From assembly GCF_003024685.1 (NCBI RefSeq), contig NZ_PYLQ01000013.1, positions 1 through 64,000 on the forward strand: DNA of 64,000 nucleotides. Direction: 5' to 3'. Origin of the DNA: Faecalibacillus intestinalis (GTDB taxonomy: Bacteria > Bacillota_I > Bacilli_A > Erysipelotrichales > Coprobacillaceae). Of this stretch, positions 15,234 to 25,100 are shown one piece after another. Every line of letters starts with the position of its first letter. Position 1 is the stretch's first letter. The notes below the pieces were generated by a model that ran no database searches, was not told where the DNA came from, and saw only the letters and a list, made by a program, of their open reading frames with translations. The translations under genes were made by a program, and so were the position numbers.

Positions 15234-16166
15234 ATGAGCAAAGTAAAAAACAGTTTTTTAGACCTAGTAGGGAATACACCACTAGTAAGAGTAAACAACT
15301 TAATCAAGAAAGATGAATTGAAAGCGGATGTACTCGCAAAACTAGAATACTTCAATCCCGCAGGATCAGCCAAAGATAGAATTGCAAAAGAAATGATCCT
15401 AGATGCACTAGAAAAAGGATTGATCAATGAAAATACAACATTGATTGAACCAACAAGTGGAAATACAGGAATTGGACTATCAGCTGTAGCAACAGCATTG
15501 AATCTAAAGATCATTATTACAATGCCAGAAACAATGTCGGTAGAAAGAAGAAATCTTATGAAGGCATATGGAGCTGAATTAGTCTTAACACCAGGAAGTG
15601 AAGGAATGAAAGGAGCAATCGCCAAAGCAAAAGAATTGGCATCACAAATCGAAAACAGTTTCATTCCAGGACAATTTGAAAATCCAGCGAATCCAACAGC
15701 ACACTATAAAACAACAGGACCAGAAATCTATGAACAAACAGAAGGAAAAGTAGATATCTTTGTAGCCGGAGTAGGAACAGGAGGAACAATTTCAGGGATT
15801 GGGAAATACTTGAAAGAAAAGAATCCAGAAGTAAAAGTAGTGGCAGTAGAACCAGCAAGCTCACCGGTATTATCAACAGGAAAAGGTGGAGCACATAAGA
15901 TCCAAGGGATAGGGGCAGGATTTGTACCAGAGACATTGGATACAAAGATCTATGATGAAATCATTACAGTAGAAAATGAAGATGCATTTGCGACAGGAAA
16001 AGAAATGGCAAAGACAGAAGGAATCTTAGTAGGGATTTCATCAGGAGCAGCATTATATGCAGCTAAAGAACTAGCCAAGAGAGAAGAAAATGCAGGGAAG
16101 ATAATTGTCGTCTTATTACCAGATGGTGGAGATCGTTATTTATCAACACCTTTAATTCAAGATTAG
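15234..16166 (+). CDS. cysK: Cysteine synthase A (O-acetylserine sulfhydrylase)
   Basis: 310 residues, the usual length. PLP enzyme joining O-acetylserine and sulfide to make cysteine in the cytoplasm. [26 protein letters not shown] (PLP Lys), [10 protein letters not shown] (substrate loop), [16 protein letters not shown] (PLP phosphate loop) and GISSGAAL are all present. The C-terminus ends in the [12 protein letters not shown] segment. Codon choice differs from neighbours: many CTA, ATC, GTA and GCA codons where flanking genes use TTA, ATT and GTT, suggesting recent transfer or distinct expression selection. No serine acetyltransferase is adjacent. Confidence 0.96.
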   Translation: MSKVKNSFLDLVGNTPLVRVNNLIKKDELKADVLAKLEYFNPAGSAKDRIAKEMILDALEKGLINENTTLIEPTSGNTGIGLSAVATALNLKIIITMPETMSVERRNLMKAYGAELVLTPGSEGMKGAIAKAKELASQIENSFIPGQFENPANPTAHYKTTGPEIYEQTEGKVDIFVAGVGTGGTISGIGKYLKEKNPEVKVVAVEPASSPVLSTGKGGAHKIQGIGAGFVPETLDTKIYDEIITVENEDAFATGKEMAKTEGILVGISSGAALYAAKELAKREENAGKIIVVLLPDGGDRYLSTPLIQD

Positions 16167-16188
16167 GGAAATTATTTTCCCTTTTTTT
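16164..16188 (+). terminator. Terminator of cysK
   Basis: AGGGAAA / TTTCCCT with a short loop and a T7 tract, overlapping the stop codon. Confidence 0.75.
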
Positions 16189-16205
16189 AAAAGGAGGATA
16201 TAGGG

Positions 16206-16877
16206 ATGAAAAATTTTCAATTCAAGATACAACAAGAAGTATTAGATTTAGGGGTAAAAATAAAAGGTGTAAGAATACATGGTATTAATAATACTGTGTA
16301 TTTTTCATCTTTAAATGATTATATTGATGTTCATGTTAAACGTCTTTTAGAAAATAATACACTTGATACGTTAAAAGAAAATCAAATTATTCAAGGTTTT
16401 TATGATTTACATAAAGAAGTAGGAATTCCTAAAAGAAAGAATTTACCTGCAAGTGAAAATCTATTAAAGAATTTATTAAAAAAACAAGGATTTCATAAAA
16501 TTAACCCATTAGTAGATATCTATAATCTAATTTCAATGGATACTAAACTTGCATTAGGGGCGCATGATTTAGCAAAAACTGAAGGAAATATTAGTTTAAA
16601 GTTAACAACAGGGAATGAAAACTATATTCCTTTAGGTAGCGAAGAAGCAAAAGTTGTTAAAGCAGGTATTTATAGTTATATAGATGATGCTAATGATATT
16701 ATTTGTTTTAGTGAAATAAGACAAGTTGATAAAACTAAAGTCACAAATGAAAGTGAAGATATCTTTTTTATAGTTCAAGGAAATAAGGAAACATCTGATA
16801 AGTATGTAGAAGAAGTAGCTAAAGAATTGATTACAGTTGTGACTTATTATTTAAGAGGAGTAGGAGAAATTATTTAA
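16206..16877 (+). CDS. B3/B4 tRNA-binding domain protein
   Basis: 223 residues. Stand-alone version of the B3/B4 domain found in the phenylalanyl-tRNA synthetase beta chain. Recognisable: GIPKRKNLPASENLLKNLLKKQGFHKINPLVDIYNLISMDTKLALGAHDLAK-type core (the PSSE/N-x-L and S-x-x-x-x-LPxGAHDxxK pattern), GSEEAKVVKAGIYSYIDDANDIICF and the C-terminal helix. Such proteins may edit or bind mischarged tRNA, but the role of the free form is not settled. GGAGG before ATG; terminator downstream. Confidence 0.88.
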   Translation: MKNFQFKIQQEVLDLGVKIKGVRIHGINNTVYFSSLNDYIDVHVKRLLENNTLDTLKENQIIQGFYDLHKEVGIPKRKNLPASENLLKNLLKKQGFHKINPLVDIYNLISMDTKLALGAHDLAKTEGNISLKLTTGNENYIPLGSEEAKVVKAGIYSYIDDANDIICFSEIRQVDKTKVTNESEDIFFIVQGNKETSDKYVEEVAKELITVVTYYLRGVGEII

Positions 16878-16880
16878 GAC

Positions 16881-16910
16881 ATTTTAGAGCATATTCTAAA
16901 ATATTTTTTT
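16881..16910 (+). terminator. Terminator of the B3/B4 gene
   Basis: ATTTTAGA / TCTAAAAT perfect 8-bp stem with a 6-nt loop and a long T run. Confidence 0.75.
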
Positions 16911-16980
16911 ATTTTATGAAAAAAATCAAAATAAAAGGGTTAACATGATAAAATAATCAAGTCTTATCCAATTTTGCTAA

Positions 16981-17035
16981 ATATGTCGAACTCGACATAT
17001 TTTTTGTTGTTATTTAATGAAAGCGCTATTATAAT
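16981..17035 (+). promoter_or_regulatory. Operator-like palindrome and promoter of the MarR/ABC operon
   Basis: Perfect 9-bp arms ATATGTCGA / TCGACATAT around AC (16981-17000), then TTGTTA (17007-17012), a 17-nt spacer and TATAAT (17030-17035). The palindrome abuts the -35, the expected place for MarR autoregulation. Its following T run means it could instead, or also, act as a terminator. Confidence 0.6.
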
Positions 17036-17061
17036 GGAAAAAGGGAATTGGGGAGATGTCA

Positions 17062-17484
17062 ATGAATCAAGAATATCAAGTGCTTGTTGTGTTAGATTTG
17101 TTGGTGACACAAATGAACAAATTTGCAAGTAGAAAACTAAAACCTTATGGAATCAAGTTTAATGAATTGAATATTATTCGTTTTATTGAAAAGGCGGATG
17201 GTCCGGTTTATCAAAAAACAATTTGTCAAGAATTTCAGCTTTCTCATTCAACAGTAGTGGGAATTGTTTTTCGCTTAGATGATTTAGGTTATCTTTTAAT
17301 TGGTAATAGTCGTGTGGATAAAAGACATACGAATGTTACAATTACAGAAAAGGGAAAACAATTGATTCAAGAGACAGAAGATATCTATCAAGAAATCATA
17401 GGAAAGATGAAAGTGATTATTTCTGATGAAGAAATGAACACAATTATTCAATCTGTTGATCAAATCAAAGAATTATTTAAATAG
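17062..17484 (+). CDS. MarR family transcriptional regulator
   Basis: 140 residues from the ATG at 17062 (GGGGAG 6 nt upstream; the ATG at 17056 touches the ribosome site). Winged HTH: FNELNIIRFIEKADGPVYQKTICQEFQLSHSTVVGIVFRLDDLGYLLIGNSRVDKRHTNVTIT-type layout, with recognition helix QLSHSTVVGIVFRL and wing DKRHTNVTITEKG. First gene of an operon with an ABC exporter, so likely its local repressor released by a drug or peptide. Confidence 0.9.
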   Translation: MNQEYQVLVVLDLLVTQMNKFASRKLKPYGIKFNELNIIRFIEKADGPVYQKTICQEFQLSHSTVVGIVFRLDDLGYLLIGNSRVDKRHTNVTITEKGKQLIQETEDIYQEIIGKMKVIISDEEMNTIIQSVDQIKELFK

Positions 17485-17493
17485 GAGGTTATT

Positions 17494-18788
17494 ATGGGAA
17501 CATTTAGGTTTTCAATGAGAATGCTTGTTAAAGATTATAAAAAGAGTCTTTTTTATGGGATTACGTTAATATTTGCGGTTGCCGTATGTTTTGTATTTTT
17601 CAATATTATTAATAATCCAGATTTAGCTGATCAAGCGATTGCTAGAAGTGGTGGTACATGGAATGATGTACAAATGCCTTTTTCTTCAGTTTTGTCATTT
17701 TTAATTATTTGTTTTTGTTGTTTTATGATTTTCTTCGCAAATAATTTCTTTTTATCAAGAAAGACAACAGAACTTGCTATTATGGCTATGTCTGGTTCAG
17801 GGTACATTAATTCAACGATGTATGTTTTATATCAAACATTTACTTTGTTGATTCTTGCTACGCCTTTAGGAATTTTAATTGGGAGATGTGTGGTTCCTTT
17901 TTCAAATGATTACATGTATCAAATGTTAAGCGTTTCTAAAGATCCATCCATTATACCAAGTGAAGCTTATCTTTATTCCTTTATCTTAGTTGCCATTGTT
18001 TTATCAATGATTTGTGTTTTAACGGCAGGCTTTTTACATAAAAATGATATTCAAACTCTTTTAAGTCAAGAAAAAGAAATGAAAGTTAAAAAAAATACAA
18101 AAAAAGTGTTTCACTTACTTTTTTTGGAATCTATATTTTTGGAATTGTTATGATGTTTATGAATCCCCATGAACCAACTGCTTATATTGCACCAACGCTT
18201 GTAGGGTTATCGGGGGCAGTAGGGGGGATTCGATATGTATTACCAGATATTGTAAGGAATTTAAAAAGAGGAATTTTTCTTACAAAAAGATATATTCTTA
18301 TTTCAATTTCTAATTTAAATTATTCAATTCAAAGATCACTTCTTTTATTTTCTTTAATGACGGTAGCTGTTACAGGAATGCTTGCCATTCTTGCTTCTAA
18401 TATTCATTCACCACGTGAATTTACGACAGGAGTTATTGGTTATGTGGTCGTTATTGTTTTACTAGTTGTTTCGATTATTTATAAGTTATCGATGGAAGCT
18501 ATGACTAGAAAAACACTTTTCTTGAATTTATGGAAAATCGGTTATACCAAAAAAGAACTTAATAAAATAGTACGACAGGAAGTTATTAGTTATTATTTTG
18601 TTTTGATTTTAATTCCGCTTGTTTATATTGTTTTTATATCAGGACGTTTTATTTATTATGGAGATATGTCACTTCAATTTGCATTTATCTATGTTTTATC
18701 TTATGTTATACCAATTATTATTTCAGGATTTATTACTTATGTTCAATATATCAATGCAGTAGTTAAACCAATCAAAGGAGGAAAATAA
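17494..18788 (+). pseudogene. FtsX-type ABC exporter permease split by a one-base frameshift in a T7 run
   Basis: The full protein would be about 430 residues, like the homologous permease at 19560-20831. The first frame (17494-18153) encodes four TM segments and ends at TGA in TTATGATG. The second frame is open from about 18120 to 18788 and has an ATG at 18150 overlapping that stop. The switch falls at CTTTTTTTGG (T7 at 18119-18125): with eight Ts the sequence would read HLLFFGIYIFGIVMMF without interruption. The heptamer T-TTT-TTG also fits a -1 ribosomal slippage site, and the ATGA overlap could allow coupled translation, so product loss is not certain. Same operon as MarR, the ATPase and the second permease. 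Confidence 0.75.
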
Positions 18789-18789
18789 A

Positions 18790-19560
18790 ATGGAAAGAAA
18801 AGAAATACTTGTTGCTGATAAAATTACAAAAATTTATGGAATTGGAACAAAAACACTTTATGAAGCTTTACATGAAGTTTCACTAACAATGTATGAAGGT
18901 GAATTTGTGTGTATTATGGGACCTTCTGGGGCTGGTAAATCGACCTTCATTAATAACCTTTCAACTATTGATATTCCTACAAAAGGAAAAGTCTTTATTA
19001 ATGGTAAAGAAGTACGTGTTATGTCAGAAGGGGAAATTGGTAAGTTTAGATATGAAAATTTAGGTTTTATTTTCCAAGAATTTAACCTCTTAGATAGTTT
19101 AACTATTTTTGAAAATATCGCTGTACCACTAACTCTTGCAAATGTGGATAAAAAAGAAATTACCAAAAGAGTCGAAGAAGTTGCTAAAAAACTCGATGTA
19201 GCGCAAACTCTTGATAAATATCCTAATGAATGTTCAGGTGGTCAAAGACAAAGAGTAGCTATTTGTCGTGCTTTGGTTACTAGTCCTAAATTGATTGTTG
19301 CTGATGAACCAACTGGAAATCTTGATAGTAAAAACTCTCATGAAATTCTTTCTTTATTTAAAGAACTTAATGAAAAAGAAGGTGTCTCTATTTTAATGGT
19401 AACACATGATAGTAAGATTGCTTCTTATTCTTCTAAACTATTATATATTAAAGATGGCATTATTGATCGTACGATTGAAAGAGAAGGATTATCACAAAAA
19501 GAATATTTTTATAAAATAGTTGATATTAATTCAAGTGAATCACAAGAGTTGTTTGAATAA
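18790..19560 (+). CDS. ABC transporter ATP-binding protein (MacB/BceA type)
   Basis: 256 residues. Walker A GPSGAGKST near residue 45, Q-loop IFQEFNLLDSLTIFENI, signature CSGGQRQRVAICRAL (Cys replaces the usual Leu), Walker B LIVADEPTGNLDS and H-loop VTHDSK. A C-terminal extension of about 25 residues follows the ATPase core. The antimicrobial-peptide or macrolide type exporter ATPases share this form. The gene abuts the split permease (1 nt gap) and overlaps the next permease by 1 nt (TAATG), so both permeases probably form the exporter with it. Confidence 0.92.
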   Translation: MERKEILVADKITKIYGIGTKTLYEALHEVSLTMYEGEFVCIMGPSGAGKSTFINNLSTIDIPTKGKVFINGKEVRVMSEGEIGKFRYENLGFIFQEFNLLDSLTIFENIAVPLTLANVDKKEITKRVEEVAKKLDVAQTLDKYPNECSGGQRQRVAICRALVTSPKLIVADEPTGNLDSKNSHEILSLFKELNEKEGVSILMVTHDSKIASYSSKLLYIKDGIIDRTIEREGLSQKEYFYKIVDINSSESQELFE

Positions 19561-20831
19561 TGGGTATCATTAAACTTGCATTTGTTTCTTTAAAGAAAGA
19601 TATGTCAAAAAGTATCTTTTACTTTTTGACCTTTCTTCTTACAACTATTTTTATATTCTCTTTTTTTAATCTTACGTTTAATCCTTATTCAGGCATTCAT
19701 TTGGGAAAAGATGATACAACCTTTGTGACGCCCGTTGCAGTCTTTGTGATTGTTATTGCTATGCTTTGTGTTTTTCTCGCAAATAACTTTTATGTTTCTA
19801 ATAAAGGAAAAGAAATTTCGATTATTTTGATGTCAGGAGCAAGTATTTATCAATTAGGCTTCTACTTATTTTTACAAGTTTTTACAATCATGCTTTGTGC
19901 GATTCCTTTAGGTCTTGTTTTAGGTTATTTACTCATTCCAACAATCAATTCATTATTTATGATGACTTTTAAATATAGCGGACAGCTTTTCTATTTATCA
20001 AGCCAAACTTTTCCAGCAACATTTATGATTCTTGCTTTTGAAGTTATGTGGTGTTCTATGTTGAATTTAGGTTATTGTGTAAGAAGTACGATTAATTCTA
20101 TGATTCATGATAAAAATAAAATAGATTTAAGTGGTTTAAAAGGTCCACAAATTACGAGTAAAGTTTTTATTATTCTTTATTTTGTGCCAATGGTTTTATT
20201 CTTATTTGTGAAAGATTCAACTTCTTATATGTTTATAGCTTTATTTGGCTTGATTGGTATATCAGGGCTTATTAAAAAAGTATTACCAGAATATATTCGA
20301 AAAAGACAAAGAAATAATTCATTAGAGAATTCAGAAGATTTAATTTCATTAGGATTTTTTCATAGTGATATTCAAAAAATCTTTGGATTATTGCTGATTT
20401 CGTTGCTTTCCTCTGTTTTACTTACTTGTATTATCGTTTATACAATAAAACAACCACTTGTTTCAATGGTTGCTTTAATGTCTTATGTTTCAGTGATGAT
20501 CTTAATGTCATTGACGATTGTTTTTAAAATAGGAATGGAGCTTTCTAAAAGAAAAGGTAATTTTGAAAATCTTTGTCGTTTAGGTTTTTCTCTTGAACAA
20601 TTAAAAAGAATCATAAAAAAAGAAATGATTTGTTTCTATGGTGTTATTCTTTTACTTCCATTATCCTATCAAATCATTATCTTATGTAATTTACTTCTAA
20701 GAGCTAAAATTACGTTTTATTTATTTTTAATTATCTTAATTATACAAATTGTTCCTTTATTTATAAGCTATTTATTAAGTATCAAACTTTATAAAGGCAT
20801 TTTACCAACTTCAATCATTATGGAAAAATAA
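19560..20831 (+). CDS. FtsX-type ABC exporter permease
   Basis: 423 residues with eight or so predicted TM segments arranged as two four-helix halves: KLAFVSLKKDMSKSIFYFLTFLLTTIFIF near the N-terminus, then VFVIVIAMLCVFLANNFYVSNKGKEISIILMSGAS (the FtsX cytosolic coupling helix before a short loop), and a repeat in the C-terminal half (KIGMELSKRKGNFENLCRLGFSLEQLKRIIKKE). Paralogue of the split permease upstream. No large extracellular domain of the BceB kind. Last gene of the MarR operon; ends 1 bp before the convergent phosphoesterase stop. Confidence 0.85.
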   Translation: MGIIKLAFVSLKKDMSKSIFYFLTFLLTTIFIFSFFNLTFNPYSGIHLGKDDTTFVTPVAVFVIVIAMLCVFLANNFYVSNKGKEISIILMSGASIYQLGFYLFLQVFTIMLCAIPLGLVLGYLLIPTINSLFMMTFKYSGQLFYLSSQTFPATFMILAFEVMWCSMLNLGYCVRSTINSMIHDKNKIDLSGLKGPQITSKVFIILYFVPMVLFLFVKDSTSYMFIALFGLIGISGLIKKVLPEYIRKRQRNNSLENSEDLISLGFFHSDIQKIFGLLLISLLSSVLLTCIIVYTIKQPLVSMVALMSYVSVMILMSLTIVFKIGMELSKRKGNFENLCRLGFSLEQLKRIIKKEMICFYGVILLLPLSYQIIILCNLLLRAKITFYLFLIILIIQIVPLFISYLLSIKLYKGILPTSIIMEK

Positions 20832-21359
20832 TTATTTAAAGAATCTTTTAAAAAAGGATTCTTTTTTCTTTACTTCAAAAGGATTACAAGGAGAGTCGGT
20901 CTTTAAATCATAAAATGTGACTTCTTGGTTTGTGGTTTCAAATACACAATAAGTAGGATGAGGGTACTGACCGCGAGGAAAAGTCATACTTCCTGGATTG
21001 ATAAAAATTGTGTTTTCTTTTTTATAATAAGTTGGATTATGTGTATGACCAAAACAAACGACATCTAGATGATGATTGGAAGCATACGCTTCAAGTTCAT
21101 AAGGGGATTCATCAATGTGGAAAAGATGTCCATGACAAATAAAGAATTTCAAATGATCAATATCCAGTGTTAGATCTTTTGGTAAATCAACAAAATCATT
21201 GTTTCCTCGAACATTATAGAAGTGATCTACTTCTAAAGGAGTATAAGGCATATAGATATCACCACAGTGAATATAATAAGATGCTGGATGATTTTTAATA
21301 AATTGTAATAGGGTTTGTTTGGTCATGGAATGACTATCGGATAAAATCATAATTTTCAT
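20832..21359 (-). CDS. YfcE/MJ0936-type metallophosphoesterase
   Basis: 175 residues. Calcineurin-like phosphoesterase with MILSDSHS (DxH), YYIHCGDIY (GD), VRGNND (GNxD), FICHGHLF (GH) and CFGHTHNPTYY (GHTH), i.e. the full set of metal ligands, and the C-terminal NPGSMTFPRG. Members of this small family hydrolyse phosphodiesters such as cyclic nucleotides; the physiological substrate is usually unknown. GGAGG precedes the ATG. In many Firmicutes it sits behind rph/rdgB, but not here. Confidence 0.92.
   Translation of the reverse strand: MKIMILSDSHSMTKQTLLQFIKNHPASYYIHCGDIYMPYTPLEVDHFYNVRGNNDFVDLPKDLTLDIDHLKFFICHGHLFHIDESPYELEAYASNHHLDVVCFGHTHNPTYYKKENTIFINPGSMTFPRGQYPHPTYCVFETTNQEVTFYDLKTDSPCNPFEVKKKESFFKRFFK
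20836..20870. terminator. Bidirectional terminator between convergent genes
   Basis: AAAGAATC / GGATTCTTT stem with A/T-rich flanks on both sides. Its minus-strand part overlaps the 3' codons of the phosphoesterase gene. Confidence 0.6.
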
Positions 21360-21420
21360 AAATAACCTCCTTAAATATGCTATAATTATTTTATCATAAA
21401 ATAAGAAAGTGAGGTATTTT

Positions 21421-22125
21421 ATGTCAGCATTTATACAATTTAAAGATGTGAAAAAAACTTATAAAGTAGGAGATGTTGAGATTCATGCCAGTAATGGTGT
21501 CAATTTTGAAGTTAATAAAGGTGAATTTGTGGTTATTGTTGGACCGAGTGGAGCAGGTAAAACAACGATCTTAAATCTACTAGGAGGAATGGACCAACCT
21601 ACAAGTGGTTCGATTATGGTTGATGGTCAAGATGTTGCGCGTTATGATGAAGCAAAACTTACGCAATATCGAAGAGATGATATTGGTTTTGTGTTTCAAT
21701 TTTATAATCTTGTGCAAAACTTAACAGCTTTAGAAAATGTTGAACTTGCTTCACAAATATCTAAAGATCCTTTAGATGAAAAAATGGTTTTAAAAAGGGT
21801 AGAACTAGAAAATCGTATGAATAACTTTCCTGCGCAATTATCAGGTGGAGAACAACAACGTGTAGCAATTGCTAGAGCGATTGCGAAAAATCCTAAATTG
21901 CTTTTATGTGATGAACCAACGGGAGCTTTAGATTATTTAACAGGGAAAGCTATTTTAGCTTTGCTTAGAGAAATGTGTGATAAGTATAAAATGACAGTTA
22001 TTGTGATTACTCATAATAGTGCTTTAGCCCCAATGGCAGATCGTGTGATTCATTTAAAAAATGGAAAGGTTGATCAAATGTTTTTAAATGAACATCCTCA
22101 ACCTATTCAAGAAATTGAGTGGTAA
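21421..22125 (+). CDS. ABC transporter ATP-binding protein (LolD/MacB type)
   Basis: 234 residues from the ATG at 21421; the in-frame GTG at 21409 is part of the ribosome site AAGTGAGG. Walker [11 protein letters not shown]-loop [16 protein letters not shown], signature [15 protein letters not shown], Walker [15 protein letters not shown]-loop ITHNS. Paired with the large permease that starts 2 nt after its stop. The pair resembles putative lipoprotein/peptide or antimicrobial exporters with a 1000-plus residue permease. Confidence 0.92.
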   Translation: MSAFIQFKDVKKTYKVGDVEIHASNGVNFEVNKGEFVVIVGPSGAGKTTILNLLGGMDQPTSGSIMVDGQDVARYDEAKLTQYRRDDIGFVFQFYNLVQNLTALENVELASQISKDPLDEKMVLKRVELENRMNNFPAQLSGGEQQRVAIARAIAKNPKLLLCDEPTGALDYLTGKAILALLREMCDKYKMTVIVITHNSALAPMADRVIHLKNGKVDQMFLNEHPQPIQEIEW

Positions 22126-22127
22126 TA

Positions 22128-25100
22128 ATGAAAAGAAATGCTTATGTTAAAAATCAAATAAGAATTATTAAAAAAACAAAAGCACGATTTTTATCTATTT
22201 TTTGTATTGTTTTTTTAGGGGCTTCATTTTTTGCAGGACTTCGACAAAGTCCTTTGATTATGAAAGAATCAATGCACGATTATTTACAAACATATAAATG
22301 GAATGATTTGAACTATATTGCAACATATGGTTTTGATGAATCTATTATTCAAAAAGTTGAAAAAGTAAAAGGAGTAGAAGCTGTTGATTATGGTTTTCGC
22401 TTTGATGCTTTAATGTCATATGATGAAAAAGCAAATATCGGGATGACAGTTTATAGTGATGATGATTTTTCAAAGGGGGTAGACCTACCTGAATTATTAA
22501 AGGGAAGATACCCTCAAAAAGATAATGAATGTTTGATGGATTATCAGTATATAAAAAAATCATCTTTGAAATTAAATAATCAAATTACTTTAGAAAATGA
22601 TTATGGTAAAAAAGAATATAAAATTGTAGGAATCATTAATGATAGTCGTTATGTAAGTGATTTAGAAAGAGGTACAAACAGTTTAGGTGATGGGAATAAT
22701 AGTGGGTTTATTCTTGTTTTAAATCAAGGAAATGAACATATGGCTGTTCCTGATGAATTGTTTGATTTACATGATCAAAAGACTTTTTATAATGATTTGC
22801 GTATTCATTTAAAAAATGAAAATCATTTATATGAATTTGATGATGATTATGATGAGTATGTAAAACCAATCAATAAAAAAATCAAAGCAATTTTAAAAGA
22901 TTATAATCTTGTTTTTTACAATCAAACAAAAGAAGATGCTTTGAATAAAATAGCTGATGGTGAAAAAGAGTATCAAGATGGTCTAAAACAATATCAAGAG
23001 GGAATGGATGCTTATCAAAATGGTATGAATCAATATCTTGATGGTAAAAAACAATATGATCAAGGATATCTTCAATATCAACAAGGCTTAAAAGAATACC
23101 AAAGTGGTTTAAAACAATATCAAGCTGGTTTAAGTCAATATCAAACAGGGTATCAAAAATACCAAGAAGGACTTAAACAATACCAAGCAGGTTACCAGAC
23201 TTATTTAGATTATGTAGAAAAAGTTGATCAATATGATACATCTATCCAAACTGTTGAAGCTGCGTTAAGTCAATTTGGTGGTTATGAACAAGCTAAAAAT
23301 ATTCCAAGTGATTCACCTTATTATCAACAAGCACAAACTTTGATTGCAAGCTATGATCAATTAAAACAAAATGAATCACAAATAAATACTTTAAAAACAC
23401 AATTACCTGTTATTAAACAAGAACTTGATCAAAATAAAACGGTTTTAGATCAAACAAATGCTCAACTTGTACAAAGTAAACAACAATTAGATACCTCAAA
23501 TCAAAAAATAAAGGCTTCTAAAGCTCTTTTAGATCAAACAGGAATCAAACTTGCTGATTCTAAAAAACAATTAGACGAAGCTAAAAATACTTTAGATAGT
23601 AACTTACCACAATTAGAAGAAGCTAAAGTAAAATTAGATCAAGCACAAAGTGATTTAAATGAAGCTAAACAACAAGCAGCTGATTTACAAAAAGGAAAGA
23701 TCATTACCTTAACTAAAAATGAAAGCGCAGCAATCTTAAGTTATAGTGGTAACTGTGATTCAATCTCAGCTTTATCAATTCTGTTCCCAGTGCTCTTTTT
23801 CTTAGTAGCAGCTCTTGTTTCAATGACAACAATGACAAGAATGGTTGAAGAACTAAGAGTACAAAATGGAACATTAAGAGCGTTGGGCTATAAGAAAAAA
23901 GATGTGATTATGCAATATTTGATCTATGCTTTTCTAGCAACATTCTTTGCTAGTAGTATTGGAATTGTTTTTGGAACATATTTCTTTCCAAGTATTATTT
24001 ACTATTTATATCGTATTATGATGTTTGATATAGGAGCACCAACACGTATTATTTTTGAACTAGCAACATGTATACAAACATATATTATTTCAGTCGTGAT
24101 TATTTTATTTGTCACTTTTATGGTTTGTTATAAAGAATTACAAGCTGTTCCAGCGCAAATTTTAAGACCGAAAGCGCCTAAGCTAGGGAAAAGGATATTA
24201 CTTGAAAGAATTACTTTTATTTGGAAGAGATTATCATTTAATCAAAAGGTAACAATGAGAAATATCTTTAGATATAAAAAGAGATTCTTTATGTCTGTTA
24301 TTGGAATAGCAGGTTGTACAGCACTGATCGTTGTTGGTTTTGGAATCAAGTATTCCGTTTCTCCACTAGCAAGCGAACAATATGGCAATATGTGGATTTA
24401 TGATGGTGTTGTAAATTATAAAGATGATTTAACAGCAACGACAAAAAAACAAGCACAAGATGATTTTAAAGGGCAATCTCAAGTGAAATCAACAATGGGT
24501 ATTTACAATAAAACGATCACGATTGATCAACAAATGGTAACAGTTGAAATTCCAAGTGAAACAAAAGATTTTGATCAATATATTCATATGAGTGATTATC
24601 AAACAAGCAAGACTTTAAATCTTAAAGATGATGGTGTTTACATCAATGCAAAACTTGCTGAAATATTAGATTTAAAAGTTGGTGATCAACTTACATTATC
24701 ATTAGATAATAAAGATTATAAAGTAAAAATTGCAGGTATTTATAAGCTTTATTTTAGACATTATATTTATATGTCTCCAAAATACTATGAAAACTTAACC
24801 AAAGATGAAGTTCATTATAATAGCCAATATTTTAAATTAAATAAAAAAGCAAGTGAAAAGAAACTTACAAATTATTGTGATCATCATGAAAATATTACTT
24901 CTATTCAATATGTCAGTGGTATTTCAGAAGGATTCTATAGTCAAATGGAAAGTTTAGATAGTGTTGTCTTTATTTTAATTGTTTGTGCAGGTGCACTTGC
25001 GTTTATTGTTTTATATAATCTAACAAATATTAATATTCAAGAAAGAAAAAGTGAAATTGCAACGATTAAGGTTTTAGGTTTCTATCCAAAAGAAGTCTAT

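Noticed and set aside
15197..15664. 155-residue minus-strand open frame opposite cysK
   Set aside because: Antisense of a gene with strong conserved motifs; it arises because cysK uses few codons that create antisense stops.
21409..21420. GTG at 21409 as start of the ABC ATPase
   Set aside because: It forms part of the AAGTGAGG ribosome site; ATG at 21421 has proper spacing and matches family N-termini.
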